A stretch of 64,000 nt of DNA from the NCBI GenBank assembly GCA_002368175.1, contig AP018172.1, positions 7,009,001-7,073,000 on the forward strand, in the 5' to 3' direction. The notes under the pieces were generated by a model that was given only the letters and a program-made list of their open reading frames with translations, ran no database searches and was not told the DNA's origin. Numbering within the stretch: the stretch's first letter is position 1; every line of letters begins with the position of its first letter. A program made the position numbers and the translations under genes. This document shows positions 36,074 to 43,969 of the stretch, one piece after another. The stretch is from Calothrix sp. NIES-2098 (GTDB lineage Bacteria; Cyanobacteriota; Cyanobacteriia; Cyanobacteriales; Nostocaceae).

Positions 36074-38443
36074 CTAAATTTTTGTTACTGGCAAAAGCAA
36101 GCTCTTCTCTATTTGCTCTCTGACTTCTAGGCTTACATAAGCATTACGCATACAGTCTACAAGTAACTCATTAGCATCATTATAAATAATTAATAAGTAG
36201 CTTTGTATGGTACTAAATTCCCAATTACATTTTATATTTCGATATTTAACCATAGTTGATATTAAAGTTTCTCTCCAATCATTAATGTTAGAATTAGCCC
36301 ATAACTGAAATTTTATTTCTTCGCCTGGGTAAGGTAATTCATTATGTAATTTATTGATTTCAAAAATTAGGTCATTATCCGATGTAAAATTTATTAATCC
36401 GTCAAATAATTTTACAAAATAAGGATTAAATCGTTTAAGTTTTTTTTGAAGCAGTAATTTATCAATAGATTCATTACTACTAATTGTTATATTACTTAAA
36501 TTAAAAATGCGAATTAAGTAAAAGTCTAATAAACAATTATTTCCTATATCTCCTAAAAGTTTTTTTAGCTGGAAGCTACTTAGGTTTTTAACAGTAAAAA
36601 AAGTTTCAATACAAGAAGGATAATCTATGGTTATACCATATAAGTTTAAACGGATTAAAACATCAAAGTAAAAATTACGAATTATTGTTGTATTAGCTAA
36701 AGAATTAGCCAATGTAGCTTTCTCATTAATATAAACTAAAAATTCTTGTATTTTTTTATCATTAGCTACGATATCGTCAATTTTTCTTTTCATTGAGAGT
36801 ACCAATTCATCAGCTTTTCGCATCATGCCTACTGTGAGCAAAAATACTTCACGCCAGCGTTTATCCGTAATATATTCGAGCAATTTTTCCCAGATAGAAT
36901 TAGCAACAATCTCTCTAGCTGCAAAATACTCGTGAAACGTCAGATGTGAAAAAGAATATATACCCTTTGCACGTTCTACCAGTAGGCCATGCTGTGCTTC
37001 AATCGATTTCAAAACTACTTCACTGTCTAGTTCTAATTCTTTTGGATCAGTACGAGCATCACGTAAATTCCGAATGAAGTCCGCAATATATGCCTCAACT
37101 GTTTTTTGCTTAAAGAAATAATCCTTCTGCTCAAAAGTAGTTAATGCAATTTGACTCAGTAAATCTTCTTTGCGGTACAATGAAAGACTTTTATACACTT
37201 GATCGCGCTCAATATTACGTTTGGCATCCCATTTTTTAAGCAATACATCTAAACCTTCTTTGTAGAGTTCGGAACGATTTGCTGGAAAACTTCCATTTTC
37301 CCCAAATACTAAGCAAAGTAGTGTCAACAACAATGGGTTAGTTGCTAGTTCTTGAATCGGTATATTCTCATTTAGTTTTTGAATGAAGCTTTCACCTTTA
37401 ACTGGATCTGTTAACCTAAACCAATTTTGGGCAAAGATTGCGATTTGGTCTTTGTTAAAATCTGCTACTTCCACTTCGGTGAACTTTTCAAAGGTATATT
37501 CTTTGGCAGCTATACGACAGGTGATGACAAACTGATTAGTATGAAACTGATCGGAAATATCTCTTATTTGCAGTAAGACATGCTTAGTATCTTCTTCACG
37601 GACTTCATCCAAGCCATCCAATAAAACCAATAGCTTACCCTGTCTCAAAAGCTTGTCTGCTTTAACGCTGGCATTCTGTACTCCACAAACCGTCAATTTT
37701 TGGGCAATATACTCCAATAAATCTGGCTGTTTGGGCGCTTCTGCAAAATCCTTAAGCGCGATAAATAAGGGAACTCGATTTGTCAAATACTCCCCCTCAA
37801 TATATTGCATCGCCAAATACTTCAAAAATGTACTCTTCCCTGCGCCTGGTTTCCCTAACACCATCAGTTTGTGATGGCGTTGCACTGCTTCTAGTCCGGA
37901 CACTCGTTCCTCTTTGATCCTGTTAAGACCGAACCGTTCAAAGTCATCTGGGTCAGAGTTATGCAACAGTTCAGAAATATCTAATCGCCTACGTCCGGTG
38001 ATTTTCTCCAGAATGTTGACGTTGGTATAGATACCCCGTTCACCCGTTAACTCTATTGGCTGGGGCATATCTAGCACCCGCATGGTTCCACACTTTTCTT
38101 TAATGCTGGGTTTCACCTGTTCGCGGATTTCTTGAACTAAAGCATCAATATCGTCCTCTGCAACTTCAGCAGTTGAGCTACCAGAAAGTTTCTGATGCGA
38201 ATATCGCTTTTCGAGATACTCCCGCAAACGGGTTTCCTTCACAGGCCCGCTACCATTGATGCTGAACTTCTTGTAAATACCCGTCAAGCAACTACTGAGA
38301 TTGCTATCGGAGATATTGAGCGCTTGCGTAACTTGCACTCGACTCTTGCCATTACCAAATATTTCCACAAAAACTGTCTTTTCTCTATTTGACAATTCGC
38401 TGTATTGCTCTAGTTGTGTCAGAAAGCTTTTTGGTAACGACAT
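36074..38443 (-). CDS. NACHT-domain NTPase with N-terminal helix-turn-helix (NLR-like)
   Basis: 789 residues. The N-terminal 80 resemble a LuxR-type helix-turn-helix (LSNREKTVFVEIFGNGKSRV … ALNISDSNLSSCLTGIYKKF). A NACHT NTPase follows, with Walker A GKPGAGKST (197-205) and Walker B LLVLLDGLDE (271-280), then a helical region with LTFHEYFAAREIV and a 200-residue Leu/Ile/Asn-rich C-terminus without obvious repeats. STAND NTPases of this type act as oligomerising sensors; some bacterial NACHT proteins protect against phage. The helix-turn-helix may mediate DNA binding or recruitment. The region is AT-richer than its neighbours. No effector gene is obvious. A phased repeat array lies 70 bp upstream. 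Confidence 0.88.
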   Translation of the reverse strand: MSLPKSFLTQLEQYSELSNREKTVFVEIFGNGKSRVQVTQALNISDSNLSSCLTGIYKKFSINGSGPVKETRLREYLEKRYSHQKLSGSSTAEVAEDDIDALVQEIREQVKPSIKEKCGTMRVLDMPQPIELTGERGIYTNVNILEKITGRRRLDISELLHNSDPDDFERFGLNRIKEERVSGLEAVQRHHKLMVLGKPGAGKSTFLKYLAMQYIEGEYLTNRVPLFIALKDFAEAPKQPDLLEYIAQKLTVCGVQNASVKADKLLRQGKLLVLLDGLDEVREEDTKHVLLQIRDISDQFHTNQFVITCRIAAKEYTFEKFTEVEVADFNKDQIAIFAQNWFRLTDPVKGESFIQKLNENIPIQELATNPLLLTLLCLVFGENGSFPANRSELYKEGLDVLLKKWDAKRNIERDQVYKSLSLYRKEDLLSQIALTTFEQKDYFFKQKTVEAYIADFIRNLRDARTDPKELELDSEVVLKSIEAQHGLLVERAKGIYSFSHLTFHEYFAAREIVANSIWEKLLEYITDKRWREVFLLTVGMMRKADELVLSMKRKIDDIVANDKKIQEFLVYINEKATLANSLANTTIIRNFYFDVLIRLNLYGITIDYPSCIETFFTVKNLSSFQLKKLLGDIGNNCLLDFYLIRIFNLSNITISSNESIDKLLLQKKLKRFNPYFVKLFDGLINFTSDNDLIFEINKLHNELPYPGEEIKFQLWANSNINDWRETLISTMVKYRNIKCNWEFSTIQSYLLIIYNDANELLVDCMRNAYVSLEVREQIEKSLLLPVTKI

Positions 38444-38510
38444 ATACCTAAGATTAAATCGCTTTAAATTTCAGTTTAGCTTGCATTTCCAACGATTTAT
38501 GGCAAATCAT

Positions 38511-38550
38511 GATATGTCAAGGTAAGTCAATCTAAGTCACTGTAAGTCAA
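38511..38550. promoter_or_regulatory. Four direct repeats in exact 10-bp phase (possible operator)
   Basis: TATGTCA at 38513 and TAAGTCA at 38523, 38533 and 38543 repeat every 10 bp. On the minus strand they read T(G/T)ACTTA-type boxes (TTGACTTA, GTGACTTA), which also resemble -35 elements. The array lies 70 bp upstream of the NACHT start codon and 62 bp upstream of the divergent small frame, on one face of the helix. A cooperative binding site for a regulator, possibly the HTH of the NACHT protein itself, is inferred. Confidence 0.6.
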
Positions 38551-38611
38551 ATAAATAACTACAAAATAAAATTGTGACATTGAACTCAGTCAATTAACTG
38601 AAGTCATCGCA

Positions 38612-38827
38612 ATGCTCGAAACACTAATTCCCCTAGTTATCAACAAGTCTGTAGAAATTATTCTGGGGCTACTACTGGAAAAATTCTGGGCTTGGGTTTT
38701 GAAGGATAATAACTACCAACGCCTGAACCAATTTTTGAAAATCCAGATTCTCACACTCTATCTTGATTGGGTTTTGCTCAAAACGCCTATAAAATATCTA
38801 CCTGAGTCCGCACCAGAAAATAATTGA
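38612..38827 (+). CDS. Small hypothetical protein divergent from the NACHT gene
   Basis: The 71-residue product has an amphipathic N-terminal helix (MLETLIPLVINKSVEIILGL) and a second hydrophobic stretch (FLKIQILTLYLDWVLL). I do not recognise it. It might be a small membrane-associated partner of the NACHT protein, or the surviving start of a larger STAND-type protein, since similar N-termini precede such proteins in cyanobacteria. No clear Shine-Dalgarno sequence is seen. Confidence 0.45.
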   Translation: MLETLIPLVINKSVEIILGLLLEKFWAWVLKDNNYQRLNQFLKIQILTLYLDWVLLKTPIKYLPESAPENN

Positions 38828-39209
38828 GAAATTAGTAGTTAGTATCAAATAGAGAGGACATGACACAGGATAAAGTCTTAACTTTAGTGGATACGTTAAA
38901 TCTGTGTCTATGGTCTACTCTCTAGGCTAGGAGGGCTACAGCCTTGGTGTATTTGCTTAATAAAATTAATGCCAGTTGCTTACAATATATCAACTTGCTA
39001 CTAATTTAGTTTTAAAACTTAACCAAACATGATTCAATTAGTGAGTAATTCTTTGCTGATAAAAAATTAGATAATTTAAAGTTATATAAAATTAAAAAAT
39101 CGATTTAAGCTTTTAGGTAAATAATATTTATTCAAGAGGAGTTTAAATATAATTCATATAAATATAAATAAGATTACAAAAATTAAATTTACCTATACCT
39201 GGTCGCTAC
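38828..39209. other. Intergenic region upstream of the receiver-kinase gene
   Basis: 382 bp. An inverted pair GACACAG (38862-38868) / CTGTGTC (38902-38908) could form a stem around 33 bases. 39000-39190 is very AT-rich. Nothing else was recognised. Confidence 0.4.
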
Positions 39210-40355
39210 ATGAACTCACAGAATTCTCGCTCTGACAAAATCTTGGTTGTAGATGATTCTCCAGATAATGTGTTTTTAATCAAAACAATTTTGGAGGAAG
39301 AAGGCTACACCGTTAGCACAGCAGAAAATGGTGCTTCGGCTTTAGCACAACTAGAAGCATCTCCCTGTGACTTGGTATTGTTGGATCTGATGATGCCAGG
39401 AATGGATGGTTACGAAGTTACTCGGCGGATTCGAGGAAATGCTGCTATGCAGCAATATATCCCCATACTGCTGATTACTGCTCACGATGCGCCGAATGTC
39501 GCTAAGGGATTAGATTTAGGTGCTGATGACTTTATCCGCAAGCCTGTAACAGTGGATGAATTGTTAGCAAGAGTGCGATCGCTCTTACGCCTAAAACATA
39601 GTATCGATGAACGTGATGAAATTGCACGCCAGCGCGAAGATTTTGTCTCTCGCCTCACCCACGACTTACGCACCCCTCTCGTAGCAGCCGATCGCGTACT
39701 GATGCTGTTTCAGCAAGGTGCTTTGGGAGCCTTATCTCCGCAAATGCAGGAAGTAATTACCATCATGGCGCGTAGCAATACCAATTTGCTTTCGATGGTT
39801 AATACCTTATTGGAAGTGTACCGCTTTGAAGCCGGTCGCAAAACCTTGGCGTTTCAACCAGTGAATCTCCCTCAATTATTAGAGGAAGTAGTAGGAGAAT
39901 TAACACCTTTAGTTGAAGCAAAATCACTGTCGATGAATTTAGTTATCGCAGAGAATACAACTATTAGCGAAATCATGGGCGATCGCTTAGAATTACATCG
40001 TTTATTCACTAACCTTATAGGTAATGCGATCAAATTTACTGACTCTGGCTCAGTAAATGTCCGTCTTTCTTCTGCGTTTGCAAGTGGCAAAAGTGATGAA
40101 TCTCATACTTCAGAAAATTCCACCGCCAGCGACTACATTATCATTGAGGTAGAAGACACAGGTCCGGGTATTCCCCCTGAAGAACAAGCCACTTTGTTTG
40201 AGCGATTTCGCCAAGGAAGCCACAAGAGTTCTGGTAGTGGCTTAGGGTTGTATCTTTCTCGTCGAATTGTTGAAGCTCATGAAGGTACTATTCAAGTAAA
40301 ATCTGAGTTTGGTAAAGGTAGCGTTTTCATTGTTATGCTACCTGTAAAATCCTAA
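39210..40355 (+). CDS. Response regulator receiver-histidine kinase hybrid
   Basis: The 381-residue soluble protein has an N-terminal receiver domain (ILVVDDSPDN at 11-20; phospho-acceptor Asp59 in LLDLMMPGMDG; Lys111) joined by a short linker to a HisKA domain with His151 in LTHDLRTPL and a HATPase domain (NLIGNAIKF, DTGPGIPPEE, GSGLGLYLSRRI). This receiver-first architecture is common in filamentous cyanobacteria, where the receiver tunes the kinase. No membrane segment and no adjacent partner are seen. Confidence 0.92.
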   Translation: MNSQNSRSDKILVVDDSPDNVFLIKTILEEEGYTVSTAENGASALAQLEASPCDLVLLDLMMPGMDGYEVTRRIRGNAAMQQYIPILLITAHDAPNVAKGLDLGADDFIRKPVTVDELLARVRSLLRLKHSIDERDEIARQREDFVSRLTHDLRTPLVAADRVLMLFQQGALGALSPQMQEVITIMARSNTNLLSMVNTLLEVYRFEAGRKTLAFQPVNLPQLLEEVVGELTPLVEAKSLSMNLVIAENTTISEIMGDRLELHRLFTNLIGNAIKFTDSGSVNVRLSSAFASGKSDESHTSENSTASDYIIIEVEDTGPGIPPEEQATLFERFRQGSHKSSGSGLGLYLSRRIVEAHEGTIQVKSEFGKGSVFIVMLPVKS

Positions 40356-40491
40356 CAAAATGATGAGCCACGCTGCTGAAATTGATGGCAATCTTAAAAT
40401 GATTTAAATTAAAGTTTGTCTCAAGTCAAAAAGTTTTAGTAAGAATATCATCAATAAATCTTTGCTATAAAATAAGATTGTTTACAAAAAT

Positions 40492-41874
40492 ATGATTACT
40501 GAATTACCAATTTCTGCTGCTGATATTATTCGTAAACAGCGTGACTTTTTTCAAACTGGTAAGACTAAAGATGTTAATTTTCGGATTGCACAACTAAAAA
40601 AACTTAAACAAGCAATTCTAGATAATGAACAAGCAATTGTTCAAGCATTAAAAGCCGATTTAAATAAACCAGAATTTGAAACTTACGCTACAGAGATTTT
40701 CGTCATCAAGGAAATTGATTACGCCATCAAAAATATCAAAACTTGGACTAAGCCAAAAAAAGCTCCCGTTACAATTGACTTTTTTCAATACTCAGCAAAA
40801 ATTTATCCTGAACCCCTAGGAGTTGCTTTAATTATTGGGGCTTGGAATTATCCATTTAACTTAGTTATTTCACCATTAATCGGTGCGATCGCCGCAGGCA
40901 ACTGTACAATTATTAAACCTTCAGAACTTGCACCTCACACCTCTAGTTTGCTGGCTGAAGTCATTGCTAAATATTTTGATCCAGCATATATTGCCCTAGT
41001 AGAAGGTGGTGTAGAAATCAGCCAACAGCTACTAGCAGAAAAGTTTGACTATATCTTTTTTACTGGTGGTACAAGTGTCGGGAAAATTGTCATGGAAGCG
41101 GCAGCAAAACACCTCACTCCAGTAACTTTGGAATTGGGCGGTAAAAGCCCTTGTATTGTCGATACTGAAATTAATTTAGAACATACATTAAAGCGAATTA
41201 TTTGGGGCAAATTTCTCAATGCTGGACAAACTTGTATTGCTCCTGACTATATTTTAGTCGATAAAAAAATCAAAATAAATCTAGTAGATGGTCTCAAAAA
41301 AACTATTAAAGAATTTTATGGCAATAACCCTGCTACTAGTCCTGATTATGCCAGAATTATCTCGCAAAAACACTTTGATAGATTAGCGAATCTACTCAAA
41401 TATGGTGAAGTTATTATTGGTGGCGAAACTATCCCTGAAGAGCGTTACATTGCACCAACATTAATTGATAACGTTTCCTTAGATGCTCCGATTATGCAGG
41501 AGGAGATTTTTGGCCCCATTTTGCCCATCATTGAATATTCTGACATTACAGAAGCGATCGCCTTCATTAACTCTCGACCAAAACCTCTAGCTTTATACTT
41601 ATTCACTCAAAATAAAAACCTGCAAACGCGAGTTTTGCAGGAAACTTCATCTGGTGGAGTTTGTATCAACGACACAGTGATGCATTGTGGTTTGCCATCT
41701 TTGCCATTTGGTGGTGTTGGTGATAGTGGTATTGGCAGTTATCACGGAAAAGCTAGTTTTGACACCTTTTCCCATAGCAAAAGTGTCTTGCAAAACTCCT
41801 TTTTATTAGACTTAAAATGGCGTTATGCTCCCTATGAGGGCAAACTAGCTTTTCTCAAGCGACTTCTTGGTTAA
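40492..41874 (+). CDS. Aldehyde dehydrogenase family protein
   Basis: 460 residues with the class 3-like layout: NAD-binding IIGAWNYPFNLVISPLIGAI, FTGGTSVGKIV, Glu214 in TLELGGKSP and catalytic Cys248 in NAGQTCIAPDY. It oxidises aldehydes to acids with NAD(P); in cyanobacteria related enzymes act on fatty aldehydes or apocarotenals. The C-terminus (…LKWRYAPYEGKLAFLKRLLG) resembles that of fatty-aldehyde-type members. It is convergent with the sulfite-oxidase-like gene. Confidence 0.93.
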   Translation: MITELPISAADIIRKQRDFFQTGKTKDVNFRIAQLKKLKQAILDNEQAIVQALKADLNKPEFETYATEIFVIKEIDYAIKNIKTWTKPKKAPVTIDFFQYSAKIYPEPLGVALIIGAWNYPFNLVISPLIGAIAAGNCTIIKPSELAPHTSSLLAEVIAKYFDPAYIALVEGGVEISQQLLAEKFDYIFFTGGTSVGKIVMEAAAKHLTPVTLELGGKSPCIVDTEINLEHTLKRIIWGKFLNAGQTCIAPDYILVDKKIKINLVDGLKKTIKEFYGNNPATSPDYARIISQKHFDRLANLLKYGEVIIGGETIPEERYIAPTLIDNVSLDAPIMQEEIFGPILPIIEYSDITEAIAFINSRPKPLALYLFTQNKNLQTRVLQETSSGGVCINDTVMHCGLPSLPFGGVGDSGIGSYHGKASFDTFSHSKSVLQNSFLLDLKWRYAPYEGKLAFLKRLLG

Positions 41875-41900
41875 TAATTTTCGTCAGCTTTGTATACTTG

Positions 41901-41923
41901 GCCTTGGGCTTCTAGCCTAGGGC
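41901..41923. terminator. Possible bidirectional terminator
   Basis: GCCTTGGGC and GCCTAGGGC form an imperfect 9-position inverted repeat with a 5-base loop between convergent genes. The T-run is weak. Confidence 0.35.
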
Positions 41924-41955
41924 AATAACCTTAATTACGAATTAGTAATTAATTC

Positions 41956-42549
41956 TTAGTAGCTATAACGTTCCTCTGCCCAAGGTTCACCACGGCGATG
42001 GTAGCCATTACGCTCCCAAAAACCAAGTTCTTCACGAGTGAGAAACTCTAAACCATTAATCCATTTGGCACTTTTCCAAGCGTAGAGATGGGGAACTACT
42101 AACCGCATCGGCCCGCCATGTTCTGCTGGTAAAGGTTCACCAAATAGTTGAAAAGCAAAGAAATTTTCTTCACGCAGAAAGTCTTCCATTGAGATATTGG
42201 TAGTGTAGCCACCATAGCAGTGTTCCATAATATGAACTGCTGCTGGCTCTACCTCAATCGAACTCATAAAGTCTGTCACTTTAATGCCAGTCCACTTAAC
42301 ATCAAGCTTAGACCAGCGCGTTACACAGTGAAAATCCGCTGTGAATTCAGACTGAGGTAATGCCATAAAATCTGACCACGTAAAAGTGGCAGGTTTTGCT
42401 AAACCCCAAACCCGAAATTCCCATTCTTCTGTGCTAATTTGCGGAGTTGCACCATAAGTCAACACTGGGAAGCCTTTTGCTAGGTGTTGTCCGGGAGGAA
42501 CGCGATCGCTTTCTGACTTCTCTGGTTTCTGAAAAAATTTTCCTAACAT
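41956..42549 (-). CDS. Sulfite oxidase-like molybdopterin oxidoreductase
   Basis: 197 residues from the ATG at 42549 (a TTG nine codons upstream is less likely). The protein is a single molybdopterin domain of the sulfite oxidase superfamily: DFHCVTRWSK contains the molybdenum-ligand Cys75, and EHGGPMRLVVPHLYAWKSAKW (shortened form: PHLYAWKSAKW) is the cofactor-binding signature. No heme or dimerisation domain is present, as in MsrP/YedY-like enzymes, but no Tat signal is seen either, so it is probably cytoplasmic. The electron partner and substrate are unknown. Confidence 0.9.
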   Translation of the reverse strand: MLGKFFQKPEKSESDRVPPGQHLAKGFPVLTYGATPQISTEEWEFRVWGLAKPATFTWSDFMALPQSEFTADFHCVTRWSKLDVKWTGIKVTDFMSSIEVEPAAVHIMEHCYGGYTTNISMEDFLREENFFAFQLFGEPLPAEHGGPMRLVVPHLYAWKSAKWINGLEFLTREELGFWERNGYHRRGEPWAEERYSY

Positions 42550-42886
42550 AACTCGTAGAAAAATTACTTTTTTCAAGTTAATTGGTTCTCTTGAGAAGAT
42601 TGTCTGAGAATTTGAGCATCAGCGCTACTCTCAAGAGGAAACAAACAATAATTTGCCGAATAATCAATAGCAAAGAATAACTACGGTTACTTTACTGTTT
42701 ATTAGTTATGAGGGCATCGGTCACGGGTAATAGTTATTTGAGTTTTCTCAATTACCTATTACCAATTTTTTACCAACAGAAAGAGCTTTTATTGACTACC
42801 GATCGACCATAATGCCATCAGAAAAGCAACGAGAAAGCGCTTACATAACAGCGCTGTTCGTGCTTTTCCTGACTAGGGAATTATGA
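42550..42886. other. Intergenic region downstream of rpmF
   Basis: 337 bp between two minus-strand genes. An imperfect hairpin (TCAGAAAAGCAACGA at about 42816 against CGTGCTTTTCCTGA at about 42859) with an inner AAGCGCTT palindrome may terminate rpmF. Nothing else was found. Confidence 0.4.
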
Positions 42887-43057
42887 TTATTCTTCTTCCT
42901 CTTCTTCAGCAGATGGGTAGACAAATGTAGAGCGTCCAGTCAAAATCGACTTGCCTAGGGAAAGAGCTTTTTGAGCTTCAACAGCAGCTTTATGTCTCCA
43001 GGTAGCTCGGCGTTTATCTCGTTTAGACTTAGATGTTTTCTTCTTAGGAACAGCCAT
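42887..43057 (-). CDS. rpmF: 50S ribosomal protein L32
   Basis: 56 residues from the ATG at 43057: MAVPKKKTSKSKRDKRRATW, the classic L32 N-terminus. A start nine codons upstream is rejected because it breaks family length. The cyanobacterial form lacks the zinc Cys pairs and ends in an acidic tail (six Glu). Single gene on the minus strand. Confidence 0.96.
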   Translation of the reverse strand: MAVPKKKTSKSKRDKRRATWRHKAAVEAQKALSLGKSILTGRSTFVYPSAEEEEEE

Positions 43058-43232
43058 GATAGCGGATATCGCAATTCTTGACAACCTTTTTATTCTAAGC
43101 CATCCATTGACACTGGCGACAAGAACTCAGTTAGGAATTGCGATAAGGAGATAACAAGAAATTGTGAACCAAGAAGATGCAAACAACGGTTTCATTTCTA
43201 CGTCCCCGTTTTCCTGCATCTTCATTCAATGG

Positions 43233-43772
43233 TTACTTGCTAGGGGCTGGTTGTCCTGGGGGGGGTGGAGGATTTTGTGCTGGATTGGGAGGTACTGGAC
43301 TTTGTGCTGAATTGGGGGTTACAGGATTTTTTTCAAAAAACAGTAACGCTCGCGCTGTTTTAAAATAAGTCGCCCAACGCTGAGGATCGGGACGAGTACG
43401 CCATTGCGGACGAGTAACGTCTAAAGCCAAAACTGGTGCGATCGCTCCTAGGCTTTGTACGGATACAATTACTGAAACATCTGTCACCAAAATATCTTGA
43501 TCGAAGCTCCGTTGAGCAGCTGCTCTAGCTGCCGCTTCTGCCCTTCTGAGTAAGGTTTCGTAATTTTCCTCTGGTAGGCGATCGATTGCCAGGTCAACTC
43601 TCGCTGTGTAAGCTCTTACAATCTGCGGGGCGATCGCTTCCCACGCAAACCAGACAGGAAAAGCAGAGAACAACAAAAATGCGATCGGAACTATCCGGAT
43701 TTTTCTGGCAAATTGGCTAATAACTGAAAAGGGAATGATCGATGATGGTTGATGAGCAACTCTTCTACTCAT
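43233..43772 (-). CDS. Membrane-anchored hypothetical protein with proline-rich tail
   Basis: 179 residues: a basic N-terminus, one transmembrane helix (about residues 29-50, IAFLLFSAFPVWFAWEAI), a helical periplasmic part with LLRRAEAAARAAAQRSF, a beta segment (ILVTDVSVIVSV…), and a C-terminal Pro/Asn/Gln tail from about residue 150. I do not recognise a named domain; the pattern is typical of conserved cyanobacterial proteins of unknown function. It is divergent from the caspase-fold gene. Confidence 0.7.
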   Translation of the reverse strand: MSRRVAHQPSSIIPFSVISQFARKIRIVPIAFLLFSAFPVWFAWEAIAPQIVRAYTARVDLAIDRLPEENYETLLRRAEAAARAAAQRSFDQDILVTDVSVIVSVQSLGAIAPVLALDVTRPQWRTRPDPQRWATYFKTARALLFFEKNPVTPNSAQSPVPPNPAQNPPPPPGQPAPSK

Positions 43773-43969
43773 GACCTTGTAGCTCCTTACTGAACAATCT
43801 CTAATTTAAATTGAGTGAAAGTATTTTCCGGCTAAATGATGTAATAAAACTTACATACTATCTTCATTCCGATAGGAATCTCCTAGACTATAAGACATAG
43901 GTTAACTTTGTTTTTTCAGCAAAGCCAACCACAATTTTAGGCAAGTAAAAAATAAGCGACAAAGAGGGG

